From: Thiomonas delicata
GTDB lineage: Bacteria > Pseudomonadota > Gammaproteobacteria > Burkholderiales > Burkholderiaceae_C
Length of the DNA: 64,000 bases
Assembly: GCF_900088825.1 (NCBI RefSeq)
Contig: NZ_LT592170.1
Coordinates: forward strand, 474,972-538,971
Direction of reading: 5' to 3'
Shown: positions 40,192-51,200 of the stretch, in pieces
Numbering within the stretch: the first letter of the stretch is position 1
Layout: each line of letters begins with the position of its first letter
Translations under genes and position numbers: made by a program
Notes under the pieces: generated by a model
What the model was told of the DNA's origin: nothing
What the model saw: the letters and a program-made list of their open reading frames with translations, nothing else
Databases searched by the model: none

Positions 40192-43100
40192 ATGAACGCA
40201 CCCCTGCCCGAAGCCATCCGCCGGGCGCTCGAGACCGTTTCGCTCGACGACAAATACACCCTCGAAACCGGCCGCGCCTTCATGAGCGGCATCCATGCCC
40301 TGGTGCGCCTGCCGATGTTGCAGCGCCAGCGCGACGCCCTCGCCGGGCTCAACACCGCGGGCTTCGTGTCCGGCTACCGCGGCTCGCCGCTGGGCGGCTA
40401 CGACCAGGCGCTGTGGAAGGCCAAGAAGCAGCTGGCGGCGAACAACGTCGTGTTCCAGGCCGGAGTCAACGAGGAGCTGGCCGCCACGGCGCTGTGGGGC
40501 ACGCAGCAACTCGACCTCTACCCCGGGCAGAAGAAGTTCGACGGCGTGTTCGGCATCTGGTACGGCAAGGGACCGGGCGTGGACCGTTGCTCGGACGTGT
40601 TCAAGCACGCCAATATGGCCGGCACCGCGAAGCACGGCGGCGTGATCGCGGTGGCGGGCGACGACCACGTCGCCAAGAGCAGCACCGCGGCGCACCAGAG
40701 CGACCACATTTTCAAGGCCTGCGGTCTGCCGGTGTTCTTTCCCAGCAATGTGCAGGACATTCTCGACCTCGGCCTGCACGCGCTGGCGATGAGCCGGTAT
40801 TCGGGCGTGTGGGCCGGCATGAAGACCATCCAGGAGGTGGTCGAGTCGTCGGCCTCGGTGGACGTGGCGGCCGAGCGCGTGCGCATCGTGCTGCCCACCG
40901 ATTTCGAGATGCCGCAAGGCGGCGTGCACATCCGCTGGCCGGACGACCCGCTTTCCCAGGAGGCGCGGCTGATGGACGTGAAGTGGTACGCCGCGCTGGC
41001 CTATATCCGCGCCAACCGGCTCAACCACACCGTCATCGACAGCCCGCACGCGCGGCTGGGCATCATGGCTTCGGGCAAGGCCTACAACGACACGCGCCAG
41101 GCCCTGGCCGACATGGGGCTGGACGACGCCACCTGCGCGCAGCTCGGCATCCGCCTGCACAAGGTGGCGGTGGTGTGGCCGCTGGAGGCCGCCATCACGC
41201 GCGAGTTCGCCACCGGGCTGCAGGAAATCCTGGTGGTGGAGGAAAAGCGTCAGGTCATCGAGTATCAGCTCAAGGAGGAGCTGTACAACTGGCGCGAGGA
41301 CGTGCGCCCCAACGTCATCGGCAAGTTCGACGAGCGCGCGGGCGACCGCAGCGGCGGCGAGTGGAGCCAGCCCAACCCGGGCGGCAACTGGCTGCTGCCG
41401 GCCAAGGGCGACCTCAGCCCGTCCATCATCGCCAAGGCCATCGCCAGCCGGCTGGAGAAGCTGGGCATCCTGCGCGAGGCTGGGGTGGACCTGCAGCGCC
41501 GGCTGCGCGAGCGGGTGGACATCATCGTCGCCAAGGAGCGCGCGCTGGAGGACATGCCCGTGGGCGAGAAGCGCCCGCCCTGGTTCTGCTCGGGCTGCCC
41601 GCACAACACCAGCACCCGCGTGCCCGAGGGCTCGCGCGGCATGGCCGGCATCGGCTGCCATTACATGGTGGTGTGGATGGACCGCCAGACCGCCACCTTC
41701 AGCCAGATGGGCGGCGAGGGCGTGGCCTGGGTGGGACAGGCGCCGTTCACCAAGGAAAAGCACGTGTTCGCCAACCTGGGCGACGGCACGTACTACCACT
41801 CGGGGCTGCTCGCGATTCGGCAGGCCATTTCGGCCAAGGTCAACATCACCTACAAGATCCTGTTCAACGACGCCGTGGCGATGACCGGCGGTCAGCCGGT
41901 GGAAGGCGGCCTCACCGTGCCGCAGATCACGCGCGAGCTGCAGGCCGAGGGGGTGCGCGAGATCGTCGTCGTCACCGACGAGCCGCAGAAGTACCGGGAC
42001 GTGCATGATCTGGCGCCCGGCGTGACCGTGCATCACCGCGACGAACTCGACGCCATTCAGCTGCGCATCCGCGAGGTGCCGGGCACCACGGTCATCGTCT
42101 ACGACCAGACCTGCGCCACCGAGAAGCGCCGCCGCCGCAAGCGCGGCCTGCTGGCCGACCCGGCCAAGCGCGTGGTCATCAACCCGCTGGTGTGCGAGGG
42201 CTGCGGCGACTGCTCGGAACAATCCAACTGCCTGTCGGTGGAGCCGCTGGAAACCGAATTCGGCCGCAAGCGCACCATCAACCAGAGCACCTGCAACAAG
42301 GACTACTCCTGCCTCAAGGGCTTTTGCCCGAGCTTCGTCACGGTCGAGGGCGGGCAATTGCGCAAACCCAAGGCGCAGGCCGCGACGGACCCTGCCAGCC
42401 TGCCGCCGATCCCGGAACCCGTGGTGCCCGATCCCGTGCGCGCGGACCGCGCCGGCGGCGGCAACTACGGCATCCTGGTGGCCGGTGTGGGCGGCACCGG
42501 GGTCATCACCATCGGCCAACTGCTCGGCGTGGCCGCGCACATCGAAGGCAAGGGCATCGTCACCCAGGACGCCGCGGGGCTGGCGCAAAAAGGCGGCGCG
42601 ACCTGGAGCCACGTGCTCATCGCCGACGCGCCCGAGAACATCCACACCACCCGCGTGGCCATGGCCGAGGCCGAGCTGATCCTGGGCTGCGACCCCATCG
42701 TCGCGGCCGACCGCGAAACCCTCTCGCGCGTGCGCGAGGGCCGCACCTTCGTGGCCCTCAACACCCATGGCACGCCCACGGCCACTTTCGTCCACCAGCC
42801 CGACTGGCAGTTTCCCGGCGCCGCCTGCCGCAGCGCCATCGAGCAGGCGGCCGGACGCGAACAGGTCGCGGGCTTCGACGCCGAGGCCGCCGCCGTGCGT
42901 CTGCTCGGCGACGCGCTGTACGCCAATCCCATGCTGCTGGGTTTTGCCTGGCAGAAAGGCTGGCTGCCGCTAGGACACGCGTCGCTGATGCGGGCCATCG
43001 AACTCAACGCCGTGGCGGTGGACAAGAACAAGGCCGCGTTCGAATGGGGCCGCCGCGCCGCCGCCGATCCGCAGGGCTTTGCCGCGCTGGCCAGCGCCCA

Positions 43101-43809
43101 GCAGGTGATACAAGTCGTCAAGCGTCCTTCGCTGGACGAGCTGGTCAAGCGCCGCGTCGAATTCCTCACTGGCTACCAGAACGCGGCCTATGCGCGGCAG
43201 TACGCGGAGTTGGTGGCGCAGGTGCGCGCCGCCGAGGCGCCGCTGCAGTCCACGCGCCTGAGCGAGGCGGTGGCGCGCCATTTGTTCAAGCTCATGGCGT
43301 ACAAGGACGAATACGAAGTGGCGCGCCTGCACAGCGCCGCCGAATTCGGCGCGCAGATCCAGAGCCAGTTCGAGGGCGACTTCAAGCTGCGCTACCACCT
43401 GGCCCCGCCCTTGCTCGCCAAGCGCAACGCCAAGGGCGAGTTGGTCAAGCGCGAATTCGGATCGTGGATGGGCCAGGTTTTCGCCGTGCTGCGTCACTTC
43501 AAGTTCCTGCGCGGCACCGCGATCGATCCGTTCGGCCGTACCGACGAACGCAAGCAAGAGCGCGCCCTCATCGGTCGTTACCGCGACACCGTGCGCGAGC
43601 TGCTCGGCGGCCTGAATCCGCAGAACCTGGCCCTGGCGGTCCAGATCGCCAGCCTGCCGGAGCGCATCCGTGGTTACGGTCATGTCAAGGCGCGCAACCT
43701 GGCCGAGGTCGAACCGCAATGGGAGATCCTGATGCGGCAGTGGCGCCATGGCGGGGCGGCCGGGACGGGCGCGGGCGGCGGGCAGGCCCGCGTCACCGAG
43801 CTGGCCTGA
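40192..43809 (+). CDS. indolepyruvate ferredoxin oxidoreductase, fused alpha-gamma form
   Basis: 1205-residue 2-oxoacid:acceptor oxidoreductase. The N-terminal half contains a pyrimidine-binding part (FVSGYRGSPLGGYDQALWKAK) and a thiamine-diphosphate part (FANLGDGTYYHSGLLAIRQAI, NDAVAMTGGQPVEGG). Cys motifs for iron-sulfur clusters occur near 467-480 (FCSGCPHNTS) and about 665-715 (VCEGCGDCSEQSNC, CNKDYSCLKGFC). A gamma domain (GILVAGVGGTGVITIGQLLGVA) follows at about 763, then a C-terminal DUF6537-like region. It decarboxylates arylpyruvates or branched 2-oxoacids to acyl-CoA with a ferredoxin-like acceptor, probably in aromatic amino-acid breakdown. I start at MNAPLPEAIRR; a Met 9 codons earlier is possible. 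Confidence 0.92.
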   Translation: MNAPLPEAIRRALETVSLDDKYTLETGRAFMSGIHALVRLPMLQRQRDALAGLNTAGFVSGYRGSPLGGYDQALWKAKKQLAANNVVFQAGVNEELAATALWGTQQLDLYPGQKKFDGVFGIWYGKGPGVDRCSDVFKHANMAGTAKHGGVIAVAGDDHVAKSSTAAHQSDHIFKACGLPVFFPSNVQDILDLGLHALAMSRYSGVWAGMKTIQEVVESSASVDVAAERVRIVLPTDFEMPQGGVHIRWPDDPLSQEARLMDVKWYAALAYIRANRLNHTVIDSPHARLGIMASGKAYNDTRQALADMGLDDATCAQLGIRLHKVAVVWPLEAAITREFATGLQEILVVEEKRQVIEYQLKEELYNWREDVRPNVIGKFDERAGDRSGGEWSQPNPGGNWLLPAKGDLSPSIIAKAIASRLEKLGILREAGVDLQRRLRERVDIIVAKERALEDMPVGEKRPPWFCSGCPHNTSTRVPEGSRGMAGIGCHYMVVWMDRQTATFSQMGGEGVAWVGQAPFTKEKHVFANLGDGTYYHSGLLAIRQAISAKVNITYKILFNDAVAMTGGQPVEGGLTVPQITRELQAEGVREIVVVTDEPQKYRDVHDLAPGVTVHHRDELDAIQLRIREVPGTTVIVYDQTCATEKRRRRKRGLLADPAKRVVINPLVCEGCGDCSEQSNCLSVEPLETEFGRKRTINQSTCNKDYSCLKGFCPSFVTVEGGQLRKPKAQAATDPASLPPIPEPVVPDPVRADRAGGGNYGILVAGVGGTGVITIGQLLGVAAHIEGKGIVTQDAAGLAQKGGATWSHVLIADAPENIHTTRVAMAEAELILGCDPIVAADRETLSRVREGRTFVALNTHGTPTATFVHQPDWQFPGAACRSAIEQAAGREQVAGFDAEAAAVRLLGDALYANPMLLGFAWQKGWLPLGHASLMRAIELNAVAVDKNKAAFEWGRRAAADPQGFAALASAQQVIQVVKRPSLDELVKRRVEFLTGYQNAAYARQYAELVAQVRAAEAPLQSTRLSEAVARHLFKLMAYKDEYEVARLHSAAEFGAQIQSQFEGDFKLRYHLAPPLLAKRNAKGELVKREFGSWMGQVFAVLRHFKFLRGTAIDPFGRTDERKQERALIGRYRDTVRELLGGLNPQNLALAVQIASLPERIRGYGHVKARNLAEVEPQWEILMRQWRHGGAAGTGAGGGQARVTELA

Positions 43810-43847
43810 GCCCAGGCTCGGCAACGGAACGAATTCGCATCGGGCCC

Positions 43848-44192
43848 ATGATTCCTCTCGCACTCAAGGCGCTGCTGGGCGCGGCCGCCGCCGTGCTGAT
43901 CGCCTTGCTGGCGGCCAGCCGCAACTACGTCATTGCCGGGCTGGTGCCGCTGTTTCCCACTTTTGCGCTCATTGCCCATGTGCTGGTCGGGCGCGAGCGC
44001 GGCCCGGCCGCACTCAGGGCCACTGCAGTGTTCGGCCTGTGGGCCATGCTGCCCTATGCGGTGTATTTGGTTGCCGTAGACCTCCTGGCCGAACGACTCC
44101 CGCTGGCCGCGGTCCTGAGCGTTGCCACCCTGGCGTGGCTCTTGAGCGCGGGCCTGCTGATGTTCGTCTGGATGCGATGGCACGGCGCATGA
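43848..44192 (+). CDS. GlpM-like small membrane protein
   Basis: 114 residues, almost entirely hydrophobic, with four predicted membrane helices. The pattern NYVIAGLVPLFPTFALIAHVLVG and ATAVFGLWAMLPYAVYLVAVD matches GlpM, an inner-membrane protein known from pseudomonads, where it affects alginate production; its molecular function is unknown. It follows the indolepyruvate oxidoreductase by 38 bp and may be co-transcribed, with no obvious functional link. Confidence 0.78.
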   Translation: MIPLALKALLGAAAAVLIALLAASRNYVIAGLVPLFPTFALIAHVLVGRERGPAALRATAVFGLWAMLPYAVYLVAVDLLAERLPLAAVLSVATLAWLLSAGLLMFVWMRWHGA

Positions 44193-44338
44193 AGTGAGCC
44201 GCAGACCGGATGCAGCCATGCCGCGTCCCCGACGATTTCGCTGGATATTGCATCCGGATTGGTTACGCTAAGCCTTTGCGCCGGTTATGTCTGTCCACCG
44301 GGTCCATGCGGCCCACCATCGTCCATCCCGCACCCGCC

Positions 44339-44671
44339 ATGCCCGCATCCTGGCTCGCCGCGATCAACGCCGCCCTGCCCTATATCGATTCCATCGCCAA
44401 GATCGCCTTGCCCGCGTTCGGCCAGCGCAAGAGCAGCAGGGAAGCCAACGAAGACACGCATCGCCAACTCGCCGAACTGCAGACGGCCGTGACCCACAAT
44501 GCCGAGCATGTGCGCGAACTGGCCGTGCAACTGCAGGCCGCGCTGTCGGCGCTGGAGCAAGCGGCCGCCGAGGCCGCCGCGGCGCAGCGCCGCCTGCGCC
44601 TGCTGTTGAACGTGGTGGGAGCCTTGGCGTTGCTGGCCGTGGTTCTCGCCGTCTACGCCGCCTGGCGCTGA
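44339..44671 (+). CDS. small coiled-coil, tail-anchored membrane protein
   Basis: 110-residue hypothetical protein from MPASWLAAINAALPYIDSIAK (a Met 11 codons upstream is also possible). Residues about 38-85 form an uninterrupted Ala/Glu/Gln-rich helix, probably coiled coil (ELQTAVTHNAEHVRELAVQL). Residues about 88-108 (LLLNVVGALALLAVVLAVYAA) form a C-terminal membrane segment. No family is recognised. It ends 18 bp before the convergent transglutaminase gene. Confidence 0.65.
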   Translation: MPASWLAAINAALPYIDSIAKIALPAFGQRKSSREANEDTHRQLAELQTAVTHNAEHVRELAVQLQAALSALEQAAAEAAAAQRRLRLLLNVVGALALLAVVLAVYAAWR

Positions 44672-44689
44672 AGCGCAAGGGCAGGTCGT

Positions 44690-45622
44690 TCAGGCGTGGA
44701 GCGGGGTGACGCGCACCGCGACTTCTAGCGTGTGGTCGCCGCCACCGCGAATGACGCCACGCAACGGGGAGATGTCGGCGAAGTCGCGACCTACCGCGAC
44801 GCGTACGTGGTTGAGCGTGGGCTGACGGTCGTTGGTGGGGTCGAACTCGATCCAGCCATGCACCGGACACCACACTTCGACCCAGGCATGCGATGCATCG
44901 GCGCCCAGCAATTGGGTCTCGCCGGGGCTGGGGCGCGAGCGTAGATAGCCGCTGACGTAGCGCGCCGCCAAGCCCATGCCGCGCAGCGCGGAGATCATCA
45001 CATGCGCGTAATCCTGGCACACGCCGTGGCGCAACTCCAGAGCATGGGGCGCGCGCGTATGGGCCTCCGTGCTTTCGGGGTCGTAGGTGAAATCGGCATG
45101 GATGCGGCGCATCAGATCCAGTGCACCTTCCAGCATGGGGCGATTGGGTGTGAAGCTCGGCGCGGCGTAATCCGCCGCGGCGGCGAACACCGGCGAAAAG
45201 TGGCTGCCGAAACTGAATTCGCTCTCGGGCACGTAAGGCTTGCCCGCGCGGTAGGGCAGGAGGTCGCGCACGGTTTCCCATGGGGGGCTGGCGCCACGGT
45301 CGAGCGCGGGCCTTGCGCGCACGCGCACATGGCTCAGGGCGCGAACGGTCAGGGTCTCGTGGGTCGCGTAGAAGGCGAAAAACCGTTGCTTGTTGCCGTA
45401 CACGTCCGTGCGGGAGCCGAGGTGCGCCGGGGTTGGCTCGATCATGCAGTCGTGTTCCACGCAGTGTTGGACAGGCTCGTCGCGCGGATGCAGGTGTGCC
45501 AGATGATTGGCCAATTCGACCGGGGCGCTGTAGGTGTAGGCGGTGATGTGCTCGACGCGGTAGAGCAATCCTTCCGTGTCGGGGGGAAGCGGGGATGCGG
45601 ATATGGGCGGTTTCATGTCCAT
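44690..45622 (-). CDS. transglutaminase-like protein (fifth gene of amidoligase operon)
   Basis: 310 residues. The N-terminal bacterial transglutaminase beta domain is about 20-100 (YRVEHITAYTYSAPVELANHLAHLHPR). The papain-like core carries Cys (about 202) in LRHGVCQDYAHVMISAL, His in DASHAWVEVWCPVHGW and Asp in EFDPTNDRQP, so the triad is complete. Such proteins cleave or form amide bonds, and genes like this typically travel with circularly permuted ATP-grasp and alpha-E genes. It starts 16 bp after the preceding gene's stop and ends the operon. Confidence 0.88.
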   Translation of the reverse strand: MDMKPPISASPLPPDTEGLLYRVEHITAYTYSAPVELANHLAHLHPRDEPVQHCVEHDCMIEPTPAHLGSRTDVYGNKQRFFAFYATHETLTVRALSHVRVRARPALDRGASPPWETVRDLLPYRAGKPYVPESEFSFGSHFSPVFAAAADYAAPSFTPNRPMLEGALDLMRRIHADFTYDPESTEAHTRAPHALELRHGVCQDYAHVMISALRGMGLAARYVSGYLRSRPSPGETQLLGADASHAWVEVWCPVHGWIEFDPTNDRQPTLNHVRVAVGRDFADISPLRGVIRGGGDHTLEVAVRVTPLHA

Positions 45623-45638
45623 CTCAGTGGAGCGGGCC

Positions 45639-48212
45639 TTAATACCCGCCGAGACTGCGATCGGCGCCGCTGACGTGGGCGAAATAGCGTCGTCCGATTT
45701 CGTCGGAGAGCTGCCACGCGGACGTCTTGACCTTGCCGAGAGTGTGCTCCAGGCAGGAGTAGTGGCCGTCGGCGTCTTGGGCGCAGATCTCGGTCAGCAG
45801 CCAGGCGTCGGGATCCGGTGCCAGTGCCAGCAGCACCCCGCATTCGGCGTCGCCACCGGGCAGGCGGACCAGGCGCGCCCGCAGCGTCTGCGCCACCCAA
45901 CCCAATGCCCTTGGGTTTTCACGATCCAGCACCAGCAAGTCCAGCAGCGGCGGTACCTCGAGGCGTTTCTGGTATAGGGCGCGGTAGGTGATGATGCTGT
46001 TGAACAAGCGTAGCAGCAGGTTGAAGCCGCTGTCGGTGTGCACGGCCTTGGTGTCGAAGGCGGTGGTCAGTGCGTCGCCGAGCAGGGACAGGCGCTCGAT
46101 GTGCCGGCCGATGCTGAGCAGGCGCCAGCCGTCGTCACGCGTCATGCGGTCGGTCTGCGCACCTGTAATGGCGCAGAGAATCTCGCTCAGCCGATCCAGC
46201 CCTTGCAAGGCCACGCTGGGTTGCCAGTCCTCGCGATGCGCGGTGTCGCCTGCCGGGAGGATCTCATGCGCGGTGGCGTCGTCGATCCATTTGCGATGCT
46301 CGGAGCCGAGGCGTTCGCGTACTTGGGCTGCGGCATGGCCCAGCGCCTGCAGGTTCTGCACGATGCCCCCGGCATGTCGCCCCGGGCCCAGTCCGCGGAT
46401 GAGCGCGCGCTCGAACAGCTGCGAGTGTTCGGTCAGCGCAGGCGTCTCGGTTTCCACCAGGCCGCTGCGGCGGCACCATTGATCGAGCGCTTCGCAGACC
46501 TCGGGACTGAGGTCGTCGTCGCCCGATAGCGCTTCCAGCGTCAGCCGGGTCAGCAGGATGCTGTGCTCAGCGCGCTCGGTGTAACGCCCGATCCAGAACA
46601 GGTTTTCCGCCGCGCGGCTTGTGACCACCCGGTGGTGCTGTTTGAGATCCTGGGGCTGTATGGGCGCGGGCAGCATGGTGGTGTGATCCACGGCCTCGCC
46701 GGTGATGACCCAGGCGTCCTGGCTGCTGCCGCCGCGCTGCATGGAGACGATATTGCTGCCGGGCGGTGCGGTACGTACCAGACCCCCTGGCAGTACGTGC
46801 CAGCCGCCGCGTCCGTCGGAGAGGGCATAGACCCGCAGCATGGCCGCGCGTGCGCCCATGCGGCCGTCGTTCCAGACAGGGACCTGCGGAAGCGGAAGGT
46901 ATTGTTGCAGCGCGACCTCGGCGGGTTGGGCCTGCACGCGCTTGCGCCAGCTCGGGAGCTGGCCATAGTCGAGGTTGGCGACCACCGCAGCGTCGAAGCC
47001 GCATTCGGTATGCACCGGTTTGACCACCCAGGCGCGCAGGTCTTCGAGCGGGGCATCGCACACGCCAGGCTCGCCACACCACCAGCTCGGCAGCGAGGGT
47101 AGCAACAAGGGTTGGCCAAGCAGACTTTCGCACAGCCGTGGCATGAAGCCGCACAAGGCGGGTGATTCGAGAAAGCCCGCGCCCAGGGCGTTGGCCAGCA
47201 GCACGTTGCCCGCGCGCACGGCCTGCAACAGGCCGGGGATGCCGAGCATGGAATCTGGGCGCAGTTCCAGCGGGTCACAGAAACTGTCGTCGAGGCGACG
47301 CAACACGGTGTGCACGGGCTCCAGGCCGTGCAAGGTCTTGAGGAACAGGCGGTCCTCGCGTACCGTGAGGTCGTTGCCCTCGGCCAGGGTGATGCCGAGA
47401 TAGCGCGCGAGATAAGCCTGCTCGAAATAGGTTTCGCTGTAGGGACCCGGGGTCAGCAGCACGATGCGCCCGCGCGGTCCACCGGGAGACAGGCGCTGCA
47501 GCGTGTCCATCAGCGTCCGGTAACTGGCCGCCAGGCGCTGCACCTTCAGGGCCGAAAAGGCCTCGGGGAACAGTCGCGACACCAGAATGCGGTTTTCCAG
47601 CAGGTAGCCCAGACCGGAGGGTGCCTGCACGCGCTGATTGACCAGGCGCCACTGACCGTCGGGCCCGCGTGCCAGATCGTAGGCGGCGATATGTAGCCAG
47701 ACATCGCCGGGCGGACGGTGCCCGTGCATGGCGCGCAGATAGCCCGGATGGCCCTGCACCAGCGCTGGCGGCAGCAGCCCTTCGCGCAAGGTGCGTTGCG
47801 GGCCGTCGTAGATGTCGGCCATGATGGCGTTGAGCAGCGCCGTGCGCTGCTCAACGCCGGTGGCGATCTCTGCCCAGGTTGCGGCATCGACGATCAGCGG
47901 AAACAGATCGACCGACCAGGCGCGGGTGGGTTGCTTGGGGTCGGCGTAGACGTTGTAGGTGACGCCGTCATCGTGAATCTGCTGCCGCAGCACGGATTCG
48001 CGCGCTGGTAGGCCCTCGAATCCCTCGGGTCCGAGTCGGCGGAAAAACTCCGCCCAGTGTGGCGCCAACGGCCCACCGAGCCCACCTCGGGACACACTGT
48101 CGCGCAGTGCGTCCCAGTGGCCGGGAAGGACCGGTGCGGCCAGATCAGCGGCAAGATCAACCAGCGCATCGGCGGGGTTGGCGGCGGATTCGGAGTGGAA
48201 GAGACTAGCCAT
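45639..48212 (-). CDS. circularly permuted ATP-grasp / alpha-E fusion protein
   Basis: 857 residues combining two modules that are separate genes earlier in the same operon. Residues about 60-520 form the circularly permuted ATP-grasp domain (DGVTYNVYADPKQPTRAWSV, RIVLLTPGPYSETYFEQAYL, RAWVVKPVHTECGFDAAVVA). Residues about 530-857 form an all-helical alpha-E domain (SRAAENLFWIGRYTERAEHS, LLSIGRHIERLSLLGDALTTA). The family is predicted to ligate amino acids or peptides in an ATP-dependent way, making or modifying a peptide-like product. The fusion is a divergent paralogue of the two split genes at 51747-54119. Confidence 0.85.
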   Translation of the reverse strand: MASLFHSESAANPADALVDLAADLAAPVLPGHWDALRDSVSRGGLGGPLAPHWAEFFRRLGPEGFEGLPARESVLRQQIHDDGVTYNVYADPKQPTRAWSVDLFPLIVDAATWAEIATGVEQRTALLNAIMADIYDGPQRTLREGLLPPALVQGHPGYLRAMHGHRPPGDVWLHIAAYDLARGPDGQWRLVNQRVQAPSGLGYLLENRILVSRLFPEAFSALKVQRLAASYRTLMDTLQRLSPGGPRGRIVLLTPGPYSETYFEQAYLARYLGITLAEGNDLTVREDRLFLKTLHGLEPVHTVLRRLDDSFCDPLELRPDSMLGIPGLLQAVRAGNVLLANALGAGFLESPALCGFMPRLCESLLGQPLLLPSLPSWWCGEPGVCDAPLEDLRAWVVKPVHTECGFDAAVVANLDYGQLPSWRKRVQAQPAEVALQQYLPLPQVPVWNDGRMGARAAMLRVYALSDGRGGWHVLPGGLVRTAPPGSNIVSMQRGGSSQDAWVITGEAVDHTTMLPAPIQPQDLKQHHRVVTSRAAENLFWIGRYTERAEHSILLTRLTLEALSGDDDLSPEVCEALDQWCRRSGLVETETPALTEHSQLFERALIRGLGPGRHAGGIVQNLQALGHAAAQVRERLGSEHRKWIDDATAHEILPAGDTAHREDWQPSVALQGLDRLSEILCAITGAQTDRMTRDDGWRLLSIGRHIERLSLLGDALTTAFDTKAVHTDSGFNLLLRLFNSIITYRALYQKRLEVPPLLDLLVLDRENPRALGWVAQTLRARLVRLPGGDAECGVLLALAPDPDAWLLTEICAQDADGHYSCLEHTLGKVKTSAWQLSDEIGRRYFAHVSGADRSLGGY

Positions 48213-48256
48213 GCCGGATTGTTACATCGTCTGACCAGGCGCTCGCTGCGACCGGA

Positions 48257-51200
48257 TCAGACGCCATGCTGGCGCAGATCCAGCGTGAAGGGAAATTCCA
48301 GGCTGGGCTGGGCGGAGGCGGCTAGCATGCGTCCGGGTGTATGGCCTATCTGGAAGAAGCGAGCCAGCCGCCGGCTTTCGGCCTCGTAGGCGTTGATCGG
48401 GAAGGTGTCGTGGCTGAGTCCACCGGGGTGGGCTACGTGGTACTGGCAACCACCGAGCGAACGTTCCATCCAGGTGTCGACGATGTCGAAGGTCAGCGGC
48501 GCATGCACGCCAATGGTGGGGTGCAACGCGGAGGCTGGCCGCCAAGCGCGGTAGCGCACGCCGCAGACATATTCCCCGCTGCGCCCGGTGGGCTGCATGG
48601 GCATAGTCTGACCGTTGACCGTCAGCACGTGGCGGCTGTCGGTTAGGCCGTTGATCTTCACCTCAACCCGCTCCAGCGATGAGTCGACGTAGCGCACCGT
48701 GGTGCCCGCAACGCCCTCCTCGCCCATCACATTCCAGGGCTCCAGCGCCATGCGCACTTCCAGTCGCATGCCGCGCACGGCATACTCGCCCAGCAGCGGG
48801 AAGCGGAAGGTATGGTGCGGCGCGAACCATTGGGGATCGAAGTCGAAGCCGGCGTCGCTCAACTCGGTCAGCACGTCCTCGAAGTCCATCGCAATGAAGG
48901 TGGGGAGCAGGAAGCGGTCGTGCAGCGCTGTGCCCCAGCGTTGAAGCGCCCCGGTGTAAGGTTGTTCCCAGAAGCGCGCGATGAGTGCGCGCAGTAGCAG
49001 CTGCTGCACGACGCTCATGCGCGCGTGCGGCGGCATTTCGAACGCGCGAAGCTCCAGCAGGCCGAGACGTCCGGTGACGGAGTCGGGGTTGTAGAGCTTG
49101 TCAATGCAGAACTCGGCGCGGTGCGTGTTGCCCGTGACGTCGATGAGGATGTTGCGCAGGGTCCGATCGATCAGCCACGGCGGCAGCCATGCGCTCCCGG
49201 CCTCGGTGCCGCGGTTGCGGCGCAATTCGGCCAGCGCGATTTCCAGTTCGTACACTTGGTCGTCGCGCGCCTCGTCTACCCGTGGCGCCTGGCTGGTGGG
49301 GCCGATGAACAAACCACTGAACAGATACGACAGCGAGGGATGATTGTGCCAGTACGCCACCAGGCTGGCCAGCAGATCGGGGCGGCGCAGAAAGGGGCTG
49401 TCTGCGGGCGTGGCGCCGCCGAGCACGATGTGGTTGCCCCCGCCCGTGCCGGTGTGGCGGCCGTCGAGCATGAACTTCTCGGCCCCGAGGCGGGTTTCGA
49501 ACGCTGCCTGGTAGAGGAATTCGGTGTGGTCGACGAGCTCGACCCAGTCGTGCGCCGGATGGATGTTGACCTCGATGACCCCGGGGTCGGGCGTGACTTG
49601 AAGCATGTTCAGGCGCGGGTCGCGCGGTGGCGGATAACCCTCGAGCACCAGTTGCACTTGCAGGCGCTGCGCGGTGGATTCGATCGCGGCGAGCAGTTCC
49701 AGGTAATTCTCCACATGCGTCAGAGGCGGCATGAACACGTAGAGCCTGCCTTCTCGGGCCTCCACGCACACGGCGGTGCGCACCACCCAGGATGCCGACT
49801 CGAGGCGGGCTGGCGAGCGAGCACGATCGATGGCGGCCCTTGCCGTGCCTGACGCGGCTGCGCCATGTGTTGGTGCGTCCAGCTTCTGTCCCTGCACTGC
49901 AATGGTGCCACCTTCGGCATAGCCGCCCCCAATACGGTGCACATCCAAGCCGCTGCCCGGGCCGTATTGCGCACGAATACGCGCCGCAGCGGGAAGCGGC
50001 TGGCGCGGCGCGAAGGGGTCTTGCGGCCACTCGGCCAGGCGGTCACCCTCGGCGGCCCAGGGCAGGGAATCCAGTGGCAGGCGCCAGCCCATGGCCGAAT
50101 CGCCAGGAATCAGGTACATGCGCTCGTCGCGGAAAAACCAGGGCCCAGAGACCCAGCGCGGCCCGGCCAAGCTCGGTGCGCCTAGTTCGGGGTGAAGCGG
50201 AAGCGCGTAGCCGACAGGGGTTTTCAGGCCCTGGTCGAACACCCGTCGAAGCCGGGCGCGTTCGAGCTCGTCGTCCACGTGCGAATCGAAGGGGTCGACG
50301 TTCACCGGCAGGCGACGCTCGCGCCACAGGTAATACCAGGTGTCTTCGAAGCCGGCCTGCACGTGCGCCGGGTTCACGCCCAGCGCGTCGACCAGGGCGA
50401 GCATGAAGGTGTGGGCGTCATCACTGGTGGCGTTGTCCGGCACGCGTTCGTCGGCGAACAGGGCCGGGTCGTGCCAGCATGGCTGTCCGTCACGTCGCCA
50501 GTAGGCGGACAGCGCCCAGCGCGGAAGCTGTTCGCCCGGGTACCACTTGCCTTGGCCGAAGTGCAGAAAACCGCCGGGGCCATAGCGCTTGGCCAAGCGT
50601 TGTATCAGTTCGCCAGCGTAGCCGCGTTTGGTGGGGCCTACGGCATCGGTATTCCATTCCGGTGCGTCGCGGTCGGTCACGGCGACGAAGGTCGGCTCAC
50701 CGCCTTGGGTGAGGCGCACATCGCCCGCTTCCAGATGCTGGTCGACTTGCGCCCCTAGCAGCAGCACGGCCTGCCACTGATCGTCGGTGTAGGGCTTGGT
50801 CACGCGCGGGGACTCGTAGATGCGGGTGACGCCCATGTGGTGGCTGAACTCGACTTCGCACTCGTCTATCAGCCCTTCCACAGGCGCGGCGCTGGATGGC
50901 TGCGGGGTACAGGCCAGTGGAATATGGCCTTCCCCGGCGAGCAGGCCGGAGGTGGGATCCAGGCCGATCCAGCCGGCGCCTGGCAGGTAGACCTCGCACC
51001 AGGCGTGCAAGTCGGTGAAGTCGTGTTCGGCGCCGCCGGGGCCGTCAAGCGATTTCACGTCGGGCGTGAGCTGGATGAGATAGCCAGAGACGAAGCGAGC
51101 GGCCAGGCCCAGGTGGCGCAGCACCTGCACCATCAGCCAGCCAGTGTCGCGGCAGGATCCCGAGCACAATTCCAGCGTCTGCTCCGGGGTCTGCACGCCC

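Noticed and set aside
39799-42795. 998-codon minus-strand open frame
   Set aside because: Antisense to the indolepyruvate oxidoreductase, with repetitive His/Ala/Gly composition. The plus-strand protein has clear catalytic and cluster motifs.
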